Shown here piece after piece: positions 24,533 to 36,600 of a stretch of 64,000 nucleotides of DNA. Below the pieces are notes generated by a model that was not told where the DNA came from, made no database searches, and saw only the letters and a list, made by a program, of their open reading frames with translations. Position 1 is the first letter of the stretch. Every line of letters starts with the position of its first letter. The stretch comes from Ichthyophthirius multifiliis (taxonomy: Eukaryota; Ciliophora; Oligohymenophorea; Hymenostomatida): contig NW_004086088.1 of NCBI RefSeq assembly GCF_000220395.1, forward strand, positions 31,976-95,975, written 5' to 3'. Position numbers and translations under genes: made by a program.

Positions 24533-24874
24533 AATTAACTTAAACCTAAATATTTATTTGAAAAAAATAAATAAAAAACTAATTATATTGTTTATTTTAT
24601 ATAATAATAAATTAAAATATATTAATTTTTCAATTTATAATTTTATTTTTTGTAATAACAATTCTTTTTTAAATAAAAAGAATAAGAATTTTTTTTATTT
24701 TAAAAAAAACTTAAATAATAGTTTATAGTAAATAAAAAGCAAATACATTATATATATAACTTATATATATTAAAAAATCAATAATCATAAATATTATAGA
24801 TGTATTTTTGAATTTCTTTATTAAAATATTTTTTTACTACTATCAAATTTAAAAAAACACTTTCAAAATAATTA
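24533..24874. other. Intergenic between convergent genes
   Basis: AT-rich 3' region shared by the Myb gene (+) and the LRR-like gene (-). The last exon of the latter is uncertain, so part of this stretch could still be coding in another frame. Nothing else is seen. Confidence 0.45.
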
Positions 24875-25605
24875 TCATTTTATATTTAATTGTTATTTAT
24901 AATTAAAAAGTTATTAGGAATAAATTACATTAGTTAAAATATTGTTTAAACTGTTGAATACATTATATTTTATTTACATATTTCTAAATAAAATAATTAA
25001 AGTTACTATAATCTAATTATATTTTTAACAATTATAAAAACACTTACATCTTCATTTATATTTTCTAAACCAATAATAAGCCTAATATGGGTCAAACTTT
25101 CCGAAAAACTTAACTATTATATAAGATTTTAGATTACATGTTTGTCAAAGTTATTATTTTATTCAAAAGTTAACGACAATTCTGTTAAATTTTAACATTC
25201 TAATAATTTTTTTCCTAGTTTGAAAGAACTTTATACATCTAAATAAGAGTCTTTAGATAATTTTAATGAAAAAGAAATCAAATTTTAACTTTTTGATTAT
25301 AAAATAGTTTATAAAAGTGTAGAAAATACAGGTTTATAATTAGGAAATTCACAAGCAAGCTTTTTATTTTATTACCAATTTTCTCCAAAATATTTTATAG
25401 CAAATTAATTTGCACCTTCATCAACTTAATCTTAGTTAATTTATTGATTTTATATATTTATTTCTTTGTTTTTATTTTATAATATTTTCTATTCGTTAGT
25501 TGAATGCTATTTAGGATTATTATTTTAGATTTTTTATTCAGTATTAATTTATAATAATTAATTTTAATCTATTACTTAAATAGTTTTTCCCTACATACAA
25601 CCCAT
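24875..25605 (-). CDS. LRR-like protein with N-terminal MGC (possible myristoylation)
   Basis: The first exon, 25605-25048, encodes 186 residues starting MGCMQGK. This start is typical of N-myristoylated and palmitoylated membrane-attached proteins. A Q/N-rich linker follows, then leucine-rich repeats: QNLISFSLKLSKD...LGKKLLECQNLTELSLTFEQ...LSFSESLTHIRLIIG. The C-x-NLT-x-L-x-L rhythm matches the expanded LRR-like family common in hymenostome ciliates, some members of which are attached to protein kinases. A 35-nt intron (25047-25013) leads to a short second exon, 25012-24875. That exon lacks repeat features, so the 3' end is uncertain; splicing into another frame could extend the protein. The start is chosen because it is the only in-frame ATG before the repeats. 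Confidence 0.7.
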
Positions 25606-25979
25606 TTTAAATTAAATAAAATTTTTTGCTAATTATTTATTATTTTTAAAATAAGATAATTTTTTTTTAAGTATTTTTTATTATTAATAAAATATTTATT
25701 TTAAATTAGATTTTATCAATATTTCTATAACATTGTTAAAAATTAGTTATATATTTTTAAGTTTTTTATTTCAAGAAGTTTAATTAATTCAATCATAATA
25801 ATAATAAAAAAAAAACTAATATATTTATTATTAATTATATTTATAAAAAATATTTAATATATATAATAAAAAAAATTATTAAATTTTATTAAATAAAATA
25901 TAATTTATTAATATTAATTTTTTAAAGTAAACAATAAATAAATATATAATAAAATTATTAAAAGAGAAGGCTTTTAAAA
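25606..25979. promoter_or_regulatory. Intergenic between divergent genes
   Basis: A 374-bp spacer between the start codons of the LRR-like gene (-) and the kinesin-like gene (+). It is T- and A-run-rich. No specific site is recognised. Confidence 0.5.
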
Positions 25980-28578
25980 ATGAGTAAAGAAGTCTAGTAA
26001 CAAAATAAATATTAATGTAATTATATAAATAATATTCCATTGTTTTTTTTTTAATTAAAAAAAAATAAAAGCACCAAATTATTAAACTAAATTTTATAGC
26101 AAAAATTAAATATAAAACAAATTAAAATTATTATGTATGCTCAAAACGCCTTAAGAAGAAAACCAATTGCATTCAACATTTTAAACATACTAAAAATCTG
26201 ATTCTAAATATGTTATTTGCTCACGAAAAGGAATTTCTAGATAGTATGTACTTTCGAAATTTCAAAAAGATGATTAAATAGAAAATATGGAATTCCAAAC
26301 TTCTGATAATTATAAGATATATAAATTTGATCAAGTTTTAAATGATAAGAGTTAAAAAAACTTTGAATTTGAAGTAACTGAAGTAGTTAATTAGCATATT
26401 TTATAATAAAAAAATGCATCGATTTTAATATATGGAGCTTCTTAAAGTGGAAAAAGTTTCACTTTTAATGGCGTTAATTAAAAAAATTAAAAAGAAAACG
26501 GCATTATATTTATTTCTTGTGAATAATTAATAAAATTAAATATTTAAAAAAAATTAAAAGTGTCATTTTTCATAATATTTAATGATAAAATATTCGATTT
26601 ATTAGAAATATAAAATAGTTCAGTTAAAAATGCAGTAAATATTAAAAAAAAAAAAAAATTAAATTAATTTATAAAAAAGTTAAAAGATTTATATGAAAAG
26701 TCAAGTATAGATATAAAAATATTAGATTTAATTAATGAAGAAATAAAAAGCTTAAACGAATTTAAATAGAAATATAATTAAGTAATTTAAAGTTTAAATA
26801 TTTTAGAAGAATATTTATAAGAATAAAATTTATATGGAAAATCGCATTTTGTAGTTCAATTCTTAAGTGAATAATTGAAATTAAATATTGTTAGATTATC
26901 TGATAATAATATTTACTGTAATTCTTAAGAAGGTGCCAAAAATGATTTTGTTGTTTTAAGAAAATATATTTCACATTGTGCCAAATATAACGAATTTTCT
27001 CCAAATTATAGATTATATAAACAATCAAAACTTACTTTTACTTTGAGGGAAACATTAAATGAGAATTCGTTTATTTATATGATTTTTTGCTTAAATTCAT
27101 TGTAAAAATTTTATTAATAAACTTTTAAAAGCTGCGAAGTTTCCTATTTTTTTTTATTTTATTTTTTAATAAAAATAATAAAATTAAAAATAAATAGTAT
27201 TTTGAGAAAATAAAAAGCTCAAGTGAAAATTGTTCTGGAGATATATAAAATTGCTTTAATTTAGAATATTTAAAAATTGAAGATAAAAGTGATAATAATA
27301 GCTCTTTGAGTTAAAAATATAATAAAATTTCTGATTTTAAATAAGAATTTATTAAAGAAAATAAGCAATAAAATTTAATTGAAGAAGAATAAATAAAATA
27401 AGAATAAAATTAAATAAATATATAAGGAGAATTACTTGAAGAAAAAAGAAAATAAGAAGAAAATTATTATAATAAAAATAATATTTAAGAAAATGAATAT
27501 TAATCAATTATTGAAGAAAAAAATTAAATAGAATTATAATTAAGAGTTAGAAATAGATAACTTTTGTAGAAATAAAATAAACATAAAGAAAAAATTAAAA
27601 ATCTTTAAAATTTTATCTAGAAAATACAATAAGAGAAAAATGATTTTAATAATTAATAAACTAATAAATTTTATAAATAAAAAGAAGTAATTTTAAAATA
27701 ATAAAGTGAAGATTTAAGATAATAGAATGATGAGATTTTAGAAAAATATCAATAAGAATAAACCTTGAATTAAAAAATGAAAAATTAAATTTAATAATTT
27801 TAAACAAAAAATTAAAAATAGAAAAATATTATTAAAGAATTGCAAGATAAAATTATCTTATTAGAAGAGTAATTTGATGGAAAATTTAATAAAAATATAC
27901 AACTAATCGAAAAATAATAAATTATTGAAGATTTATAAAGTACAATTGTTGAAAAAGATAAAATAATTTAATAACTTTATAGAGAAATAGAAATAAAAGA
28001 TTAATAATAAAAAATTAGATAATTAGATTAATCAGAGATAATATATAAAAAATTAAATATTGTAATTTTTTTTTATTTTCTCTTTATTTATATTTATAAA
28101 TATAAAAAAATTTTAGGATAATAATATCTATGAGAAAAAAATAAATTAATTAAATGAATAAGTACTAAGTATTTAGAGTTAAGCTGAAATAATTTAATTA
28201 GAAAAAATAAAAATAGAAAATAACAACAATTTATTAAAATAAAAATATTAAAAATGTTAATAAAAATTAAAAAAGCTAAAATAACAAATTAAAGTAAATA
28301 TTTATAAAATTGTATTTAATTTATTATGTATTAAAAAATATTTAAAATAATAAACAAACAAAGGTCTAAGATTAAATTAAAAAATAAGAATCTAATAGAT
28401 TATTAAAGGATTAAGAAAGAGTAAATTATATTTTGTAACAATAAATACAAGATTCAAAAGAAAATAAATTAAGAGTAAATATTTATAATTAAAGTATTTA
28501 TTATAAAAATAAACATAGATATTGAACGAAATATAAGAATTGATAAATATTCACAAGCAAACTAGAATATAAAGATGA
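25980..28578 (+). CDS. Divergent kinesin-like protein, probably a degenerate motor
   Basis: Six exons (25980-26041, 26100-27138, 27198-28061, 28117-28293, 28364-28474, 28519-28578) join to 770 aa. The motor fold is clear. It has strand 1 KLKLLCMLKTP, the P-loop YGASQSGKSFTF (consensus YGQTGSGKTYTM), FNDKIFDLLE, and the conserved helix YKQSKLTFTLRETLNENS near the motor end. However, switch I (NxxSSRSH) is reduced to YGKSHFVVQF, and switch II (DLAGSE) reads RLSDNN, so the catalytic Asp, Gly and Glu are lost. An acidic, Gln-rich coiled coil of about 400 residues follows. The P-loop may still bind nucleotide, but hydrolysis coupling is unlikely; microtubule-binding or scaffold use is an inference. 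The 3' end converges with the next gene at a 170-bp distance. Confidence 0.8.
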
Positions 28579-28748
28579 TAAAGCAATAATAAAATAAAAA
28601 ACAAAAACATATTTATTAAATAAAGGAAAATAAAAATACAAATAAATTTAATATTTTATTATGTTCATTTAAATAATTATATAATATTTATATTATTATT
28701 ATTAATAATAATAATAAAAAAAAATATATTAATAAATTTTAAATAAAT
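28579..28748. other. Short 3'-3' spacer
   Basis: 170 bp between the convergent stop codons of the kinesin-like and HIBCH-like genes. A/T-runs only. Confidence 0.6.
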
Positions 28749-31700
28749 TCAGCTATTAATTTATTTCATAAATAAATTAATATCGTCTAAAAGTTAATCT
28801 CCTTCAAGTAATTATCTTTATTATTTTAAACTATCAACAGCTATTTTATATTCTTCAAAGAAAGTTTAATCTTTAGTTAATTTTTTCTTTTATTCAATTT
28901 ATTTAGCTTCTTCGAGATCCAAAATATGCATATAAGCATTTTAAATTTCTTATTTGGTTTAAATTTAGCCAATAGGAGGAGTCTATGAAGATTCGTCTAT
29001 AAGACTTTTTTAGATTTTAATAATTTATTCGAATTCTGCAGAATTCATTTTTTCTTTACTATATTTATTTTCGTACCAAACTCTGAAAGCCTCAAGCTTA
29101 TCTAAAGCTTTTGGATTTCTAATTTAATCAATCTTTTATTCTTATTATTTTTAAAATTCATGCAAATCTTCTTCATTTCTGTCTTTTTCTTTTATTTAGA
29201 AATCTCTGCAAACTCTTAAAATTTCCATATCCCTGTTTAACTCTTCCAATAGAGTTTACTTTATATTTTCAGGCATTAAAAATTTACTTATTTCGTAATC
29301 TAACATTAATAAATCGTGATTATTTAATTTCTTCTCATAATAATATCTCTCTTTAAATACATGATCTAAGAAGTTTTTTACTTTATGATAAATCCAGTCT
29401 TTTTCATTCATTCTAATGTCAACTGTTCCATAGAATTTAGGTATTTAAGCAGATTTTTCATTTATTTAGAATTTTTCAGGTAAATAATGGTCTTTTCCTT
29501 AAATAGAGGCTTATGTTAATCGATCTAATCTTTCAACATAAATAACAAAGCCGGTAATCAATTATCTACCTTCTTATAAATCGTCAATTAATGAGAGAAC
29601 ATCAGATAATTGACTGATTTTTTCATCTTTTGGTAATGTTTTATTATCTAAAATACTTGTAATATTTTAAACTGTTGAATCTATTTTTAAAACTTATTGT
29701 TCGTCTAATAAAGATGACTAAGCTTAAGAAAGTGCATTTAAGAAAAGTTCTCTCTATTCGAAGGCCATAAGAGCATAATTTGTAAAAGACAAATTTCCTT
29801 ATTGCTTTTCGTTTAAGAACTTGATCTTGTTTTATAACTCAAGCACTTTATCTTCAGAAAAAATAAGATGATCTTAATAAGCTGTGTATAAAATGGCGCA
29901 TGTTTATGTCAATTTTGTTAAGTAATTTGTATATTCTTAAAACTCTTAAATGTTTTAGCAATCTATAGAATATTCTCTTAATATTGATTAAATAGAATCT
30001 GGATTCTAACGGATTTTTTTACCTGCACTATATAACTTTCGGAATTGGGCTTCTAATTTTTAAAGAGACAAAGCTGAGAAAACAAATAGAGTATGGGAAG
30101 ATACATATTCTTACATGTCATATTCTAGATTATTCAATATGTATGAGTCTATCAAATTCATATAAGGGTCATTAAACTAGTAAGTTTTTATACCATCTTT
30201 AGTTACTAAATGCGATTAAACATTGTTTTAATCATATATTTAGTCAATTTTCGAAACTAATACTGTATTGAGTATTTTTTAGAATTCTTGTCTTGTTTTT
30301 TCTATAATCTTTTTTTTATATGTTTTTGTTAATTTTATTATTTTTTACATTTAATTTTTTATTTCCTTGTTATGGCTCTATTATTACTTGCAAAACTTCT
30401 TTTAAACTTGAATCATAGTTTATGAATTTATTGAAGAGATTTTAGACGTAATTTGGGTTGTTTTTGTTAAATTTCATTTCTTTTTAAGCTTCTTCTGTAG
30501 GAAGAGATATTAATTGCGAAAGTTAATCGAAACCTTTTTTAGTTACGATTTCTAAATCTTGAACAAATTCTTGCTTTAATTTATCAGGATTTAAAGCATC
30601 ATATTCCTTCTATCTGTTTTCAACATCATTAAGGAACTCATAGACATAATCTCTTAAGTTATCTGGCGTAGTTTATTTAAGTAGGCCCTTAATTTATTCG
30701 GTAGTAGAAGATAAAAGAAAATCTTTAATTTCATTAACCTATTATATAAATTTAAATTTAAAATAATTCTTAATTTTTTATAAATTATTTTATTTTTCAA
30801 ATACCTTATATCCTGATTCAATAAGCTTATCGTACCAATCATCTAATGATTTAGATCTAGGATCACCATATCTAATTTCATATTCTTCTCTTTTAACATT
30901 ATAATAATTTATTCTATCATTATTATTTAGATGAATTCTATCAATAAGTACTTTTAAAAATTATTTTTCATTAACAACTTTATCAATTTATTTTTTATCA
31001 AAAGTAAAGTTTTTAACTAAATTATGTTTCTTTTCAATTGTTATTTTATCTAATAAATCGCCAAGAAGGTTTTTTACATAAGGGTCATGTCCTTCAACTT
31101 TATTTTCTTTGTTATCTGAAGGGAAAAAGGTAGGGTATTTTAATCCTGGGAAATTATCCAATGTGTATTTTTCAGAAGGATCTTACTGGAAGTTTTCAGT
31201 CAAACGTTCACTAATAATTTTTTCTCTTAATTTTAAGAAAAATTCTTATTTTTTTTCAATAGAAGCTATTCTAGAAATTTCCTTTAATTAATCAAGTCTT
31301 TACTAACGATATTAAAGGAAAATTTCCTCACATATTTTTTAGACGTTCTCATTTACTTTTGGAATGTTCTGGAAGTATTCTTAAATTGCTTGAAGTCTTG
31401 TAGAATAGAATATGTTTAAAGAAAACTCACAGCCGCTTAATTGGCACATTCTGTTTAATTGTTCGTATTTTTAAAATTCAAGTTTTTCATAAAGATATAT
31501 TTTTTCACGTAAATCTTCCACCTTTATTGATGGGTTCATTGAATTTATACCAATTCCTTACAAGAATTTATGCACATCCCACATTTAGCCTTATCTTATA
31601 TAAGTATCTCTTAAGTTATCTTAATTTAAATAATAACGAACCGTGTCAGGATATTTCTTATAATAATCTTTTACTGGATACATTGAAAAAGGCTTTAAAT

Positions 31701-33421
31701 CAGGTTTATATTCAGAAATTTTTTTGGTTTATTAATCTTCATCAAAAGGTATAAAATATCTTTCAACTTAATCGTTAGTAATATCTTTGAAATTCTTTAC
31801 TTACCAACCTTAAAATGATTCCTCATGATTTTCAAAAAGATAATATTTAAAGCTTTCAGCTAACTCCTAATCTTATATACGTCTACAGGCTACTCTATAT
31901 TCTCTTTCCAAACATTCTTTCCAGGTAGAATTTTATGCTTCTCTAAGTAATTTTAAAGTTATTTTTAAAGCCAAAGGTGATTTCTATTTCAATATCTTAA
32001 TAATTTTTTCTGTAAAAGGAGAGTTTTCTTATTTTAATCTTTCAAATATTTCCTCAATAGTATTAGCTCCAAAACATCTTCCTATAGTAGGTAAAGGAAT
32101 ACTACTAATTACTCCAGATGGAGAAAGCTATAAGTTTTAGATAATAACTTCGAAAAGTATGTTTTATTCATAATGATGTAAATGATTAATTAAGAGGTTT
32201 TTTTAGTATAATATATCATCTTATCTATGGCCTGCATTTGCTCTTCCCATCATTTAATGTCTATAAAGAATTTCTGCAAAAGCAAGTCTTTTATTTTCGC
32301 CTCTGAATTAAATGGAATTTTCATTAATAATACGTTCTTTTAATTCATCATTTATAATTCCTATGTAGCTACCTTGATATATTTTCTACGCATAATTATC
32401 CAAAAGACTTTATGAACCATTTAATTGTTCTGAAGTAAAATGTTAATCATGTGCTTTATGACATTTTAAAAAATTTTACTCTAAATTCTTATTGCTTAAA
32501 AACATTCTATCTGATGCTATTTCTGATCTGCTTAAGTCATAACCATCTAATTAATATCCTGTCAAAGCTAAAAATGTTCCCAAATCATTTTTCAAACGAG
32601 ATAAGTAATATGATGCACCTGCATCTGGAATGTATCCCAAATGAGTTTCGTTCAAACTAAATTTTGTATGTTTGCTTCCCATAGCTAATGGAATTCGAGT
32701 AAATATTGATGCGGCGGAACCTGTAATTGGACCGTTTATATTTACTAATAATGGCTTATTGTATTTTCCAATATATACTGCTAAATCATAAATGTTACGA
32801 AGATATTAAAATGATTTTTCTGGGTGCTTTTTTAACACATTATTTATTAAAACTTTATTTTATATATATAATTATAGTTATAATTATAAACATATTTTTT
32901 ACACTTAAAATCAGTTCCTCTAGAAAAAGATTCTCCTTCTTTTGAGCCTTCTAAAAATACTGCTCTTACTGAAGAATCTACATCATATGACTTTTTATAT
33001 TTATATTAATTAAATTTTATATTTTATTTTACTTCTAAAAAACGATGTATTTCACTAATCATTCCTGGTGTTAATGTCTTTTTTTTATTTTATTTTTTTT
33101 ATTTTATTTTTATTACGTTATGTTTGTGAGTTGAATTTAACTTCATAAATGCTACATCTCCTGATCTTTTACTTATAACTTCATACTTTATTTTTGTATT
33201 ATATTTTAATTAATATATATTAATTTTTTACTAAATTTTTCTTCAGGTTAAATTTTTTTTGTTCAAAATTACTGAACACAGATGGATTAAATATATGAAA
33301 TTATGTTTTGTTTGCAAAAAGTTTATTCCTAGAAATTTTAAAATTTTAATTTTTTAAGATAATATTTTTATGTATATAAATACTTGTTTAAAAGATTGTT
33401 GTTTTTTTTAATTTTGAACAT
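28749..33421 (-). CDS. HIBCH-fold protein with a roughly 1050-residue extension; probable mitoribosomal protein mS47
   Basis: The N-terminal third is a crotonase fold of the 3-hydroxyisobutyryl-CoA hydrolase subfamily. It has VISKRSGDVAFMKLN, then FSLNETHLGYIPDAGASYY and LGTFLALTGYQLDGYD, SPLALKITLKLLREA and CLEREYRVACR. The catalytic Glu and Asp positions (NETHLG, PDAG) are kept. The oxyanion loops are not: FCAGGD becomes FSRGTD, and the GGG motif becomes GSAAS. The first 35 residues look like a mitochondrial presequence. After the fold, about 1050 residues of charged helical and coiled-coil sequence follow without a break. Exons 33421-33384, 33328-33232, 33185-33117, 33077-33033, 32990-32903, 32852-30388 and 30308-28749 sum to exactly 1453 aa plus TGA. 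HIBCH homologues serve as structural protein mS47 in plant and protist mitoribosomes; size, decay of the active site and presequence favour that role over valine catabolism. Confidence 0.85.
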
Positions 33422-33655
33422 GTATTTACTTTTCCTACTTTTAACTTAATTATTTTTTTCTTTTAAAGATATTTTTATATTTAGAAATATGCAAAAATAA
33501 ATAAAAAAATAATTTGAATAATAAATAAAATTAACAAACAATATAATTTATAATTTGAAAAACTATATTATATTATAAAAATTAAATAATTTATATAATC
33601 ATGCATTTACTATATTAAATTCAAAAATATATTTTTATTAATGCATTAAAAAAAA
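33422..33655. promoter_or_regulatory. Bidirectional promoter region
   Basis: Only 234 bp separate the start codons of the HIBCH-like gene (-) and the giant membrane protein (+). The spacer is AT-rich without recognised motifs. Confidence 0.55.
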
Positions 33656-36600
33656 ATGTTAATAATTAAATATATTTTATATAAATTTTATTTACTAACT
33701 TTAATAAAATAAACGCTATAATAAGATGAATGTGCCTAAAATCCTTAAGATGGATGTATAAGTTGTCCACATGGAAGTACATGCTATAAATGCGCACTAA
33801 CACATATTCTTATAAATTACTCATGTTCTCCTATAGAGACAGCAAACAAAAATACATATTATGCTTTAAAAACATCACTAGATGAAAATATTATAGAAGA
33901 ATATTCAGATACCTGTCCAGAAGAAACCCATACAATAGTCGAAGATAAGGCATCTGAATTGTTAATATGCGTACGATGTCCTTCATAATGTAACGGCTGT
34001 GGTTATTATCCAAAATAGAAAAAGGTTTAATGCTGGGATTGTGGACCTAATCAATATTTAATATGTCCAAATGGAGTGGAGTTTTGTTCAGAATATGATC
34101 GATATAAGGATGATTGGGCTCCATAATGTGTAGACGTAGATAATTTAGGGAAAAATATAAATTTAAATATAATAATTGAAGGAGATAGAAATTAAAATTT
34201 CGAAATTTTAAATCAAGGAAATTGTGGTTCTAATTTATAATAAATAACTGATAATTTTTTCAAAGCACTTGTTTTTGTAGAAAGATGTTCCAGAAAATAC
34301 AAAACAGGAAGTGTTGTTTTTTATTTTTAACCTAATAAAGATCATTTTTTAATTATTAATGAAGAAAATGATAATGCAATAAATTCTTTTAAATAAGATG
34401 AAATTTATGAATTTTTTAGACAGGCTTAATTTGATATTAATATTAAGTTATTTTATCTTTTATTTATTTTTATATATATTACTAAAATATAGAGGTGAGT
34501 CTAGATTTACAACTAATATTTATTTTAGAACTGAAAATATAAGAATTTATGTATAAAAAACTTTAAATATATAACATATTACTATAAATGGTAGTGAAAA
34601 TTAGGCTTAATGTACTTTAATTAAGAATATATAATTTTTATTAAATTTATTTCTATTTTTCTAAAAACAAAATAAATAAAAGGGAATTAAGGTTCAAATG
34701 TAAATTGTTTTTAAAACAGAAATTTTTGTTGTAGAACTAATGGGAATTCATAAGTAAATTTAATTTGCCAAGAACCTTCAGACTTAAGAAAAAGAAATAT
34801 CTATAGCAAAAAAAGCATTTAATTAAACAAAAAATTTCCTGATTTGTTAGGTCATGGTTTTATTAATATTCCTTCTTCTATTTATTTTACAATTGAAGAA
34901 TAAAATCGTCCTATATTAAATATAGATGTAATTATTTAAATTAATATTTTATTCATTAGATTTATTTAAAAAAATAAGTCCGTACGTTTATTAGATATGA
35001 ATATGATTGATCCTGAAGCAAATAGAAGCTTTATAAAAGTAAACAACTTTGCCTAAGTTATAATAAATAATTTCCATGTTGATAAATATTATTATCCTGG
35101 AGGATTAATATCCAATTATTACCTTCATTTAAAAAAAACAATATTTTCATAAGAAAAATATGATACTGATGTATTGTTATAAAGAAGGTAAAATTATTAA
35201 TGAAACTAAAAAATATAATTTTTTTTAAAAAAGAACTGATTGTAGAAAAATGATAAATGCTGAATAAAAATAATTTTGTTTACAATTTTTTATATATAAT
35301 AGCAATTTTACAAATTACAATAATTATAAATATCGTCGAGTGATAGATGAAGCATCATCTTAATATGAAGGTAGATATGTAGAAGCTTACACAATAAATA
35401 TATTTTCAACATTAACTCAATTACTTATAAATAATTCTACATTCACAAACGGAATGTTTTCTCTTTGGTAAGAATACAACAAAAAAGAATTAGACTCTGA
35501 ATTACTAATATAATGCAAAAATTTTAATTCGGATATTTTATCAAGTTCATATACTAAAACAGATCCTTTATTACACCATGATTAAGATCAATTTTCTTAA
35601 AATACACACAAGACAGGGACACATATCCTTTTTTAATATTTTAAAGGGCTAATTTAGATTTCTTAAAGTACATTTGATAATAATTTAGGTTATTAATCTC
35701 CTGCTTTTAGTATTTATGAATTTTCGCAATATATAGGAAGTGAATTGACCCCAAATAATATATTTGTGAATGGATCTGATTATTACTTATACACTCTTAA
35801 TCGAATGATTTCGTTGCAAAATAATGCTTTTTCTAATAATTTTGCATTAGTAAGTAATAATGTATTATAAATATATTCGAGTAAATCTTAGAATTATTAT
35901 TATGCTACTTCTGCTGGATGTAGAGCTATTGAAATTATTGGAAATAAATTTTCGAATAATTTTGGATGCCCAACTTCATATTTTGTAAGTAGTATTATTT
36001 GTAGATTCGAAAAAATTAATGATGATTCGATTAATTTTGCACCTTGGTATAGTTTTTTTAATCCTTATAACCCTAATAAATATGAAAAAATTAATTTATC
36101 TTAAGTTACTATTTCCGATAATACTTTTACTGGTAATCTGGCTATTATTTCTAATAGTTTGTTTATTCATGGAACTTAGGATGTGATTATTACTTCTAAT
36201 ACTTTCTCTTTAAATGGAATTTTATGTAAATTTAATAGAGATGAATTAAAAAATTTCAATTCTCCATATTATCATATTAGAGGTGTTTAATAGATTCTAG
36301 AAATATCTGATGATTTTATGAAAGAAAGTTCTTCTGTTTTTATTTAATTTCCTGTTAAATTTACTATATTTGACAATATATTTTCAAGTAATTGGGGAAT
36401 TTCAACTGGTGATTCTTATTTTGGTTAATCTTTAATGTTATTTAATATACTTTCTAAAGAAGATGTAAATAAAAATAAAAATAAAAATAAAATTAATACA
36501 AAAAAAAGATGAAATTAACGAAAAACACATTCACTTAACATGTTGGAATACCTCCTAAATATATAAAAGGAGATATAAAAACATTTCCAAGAGCCAGCTT

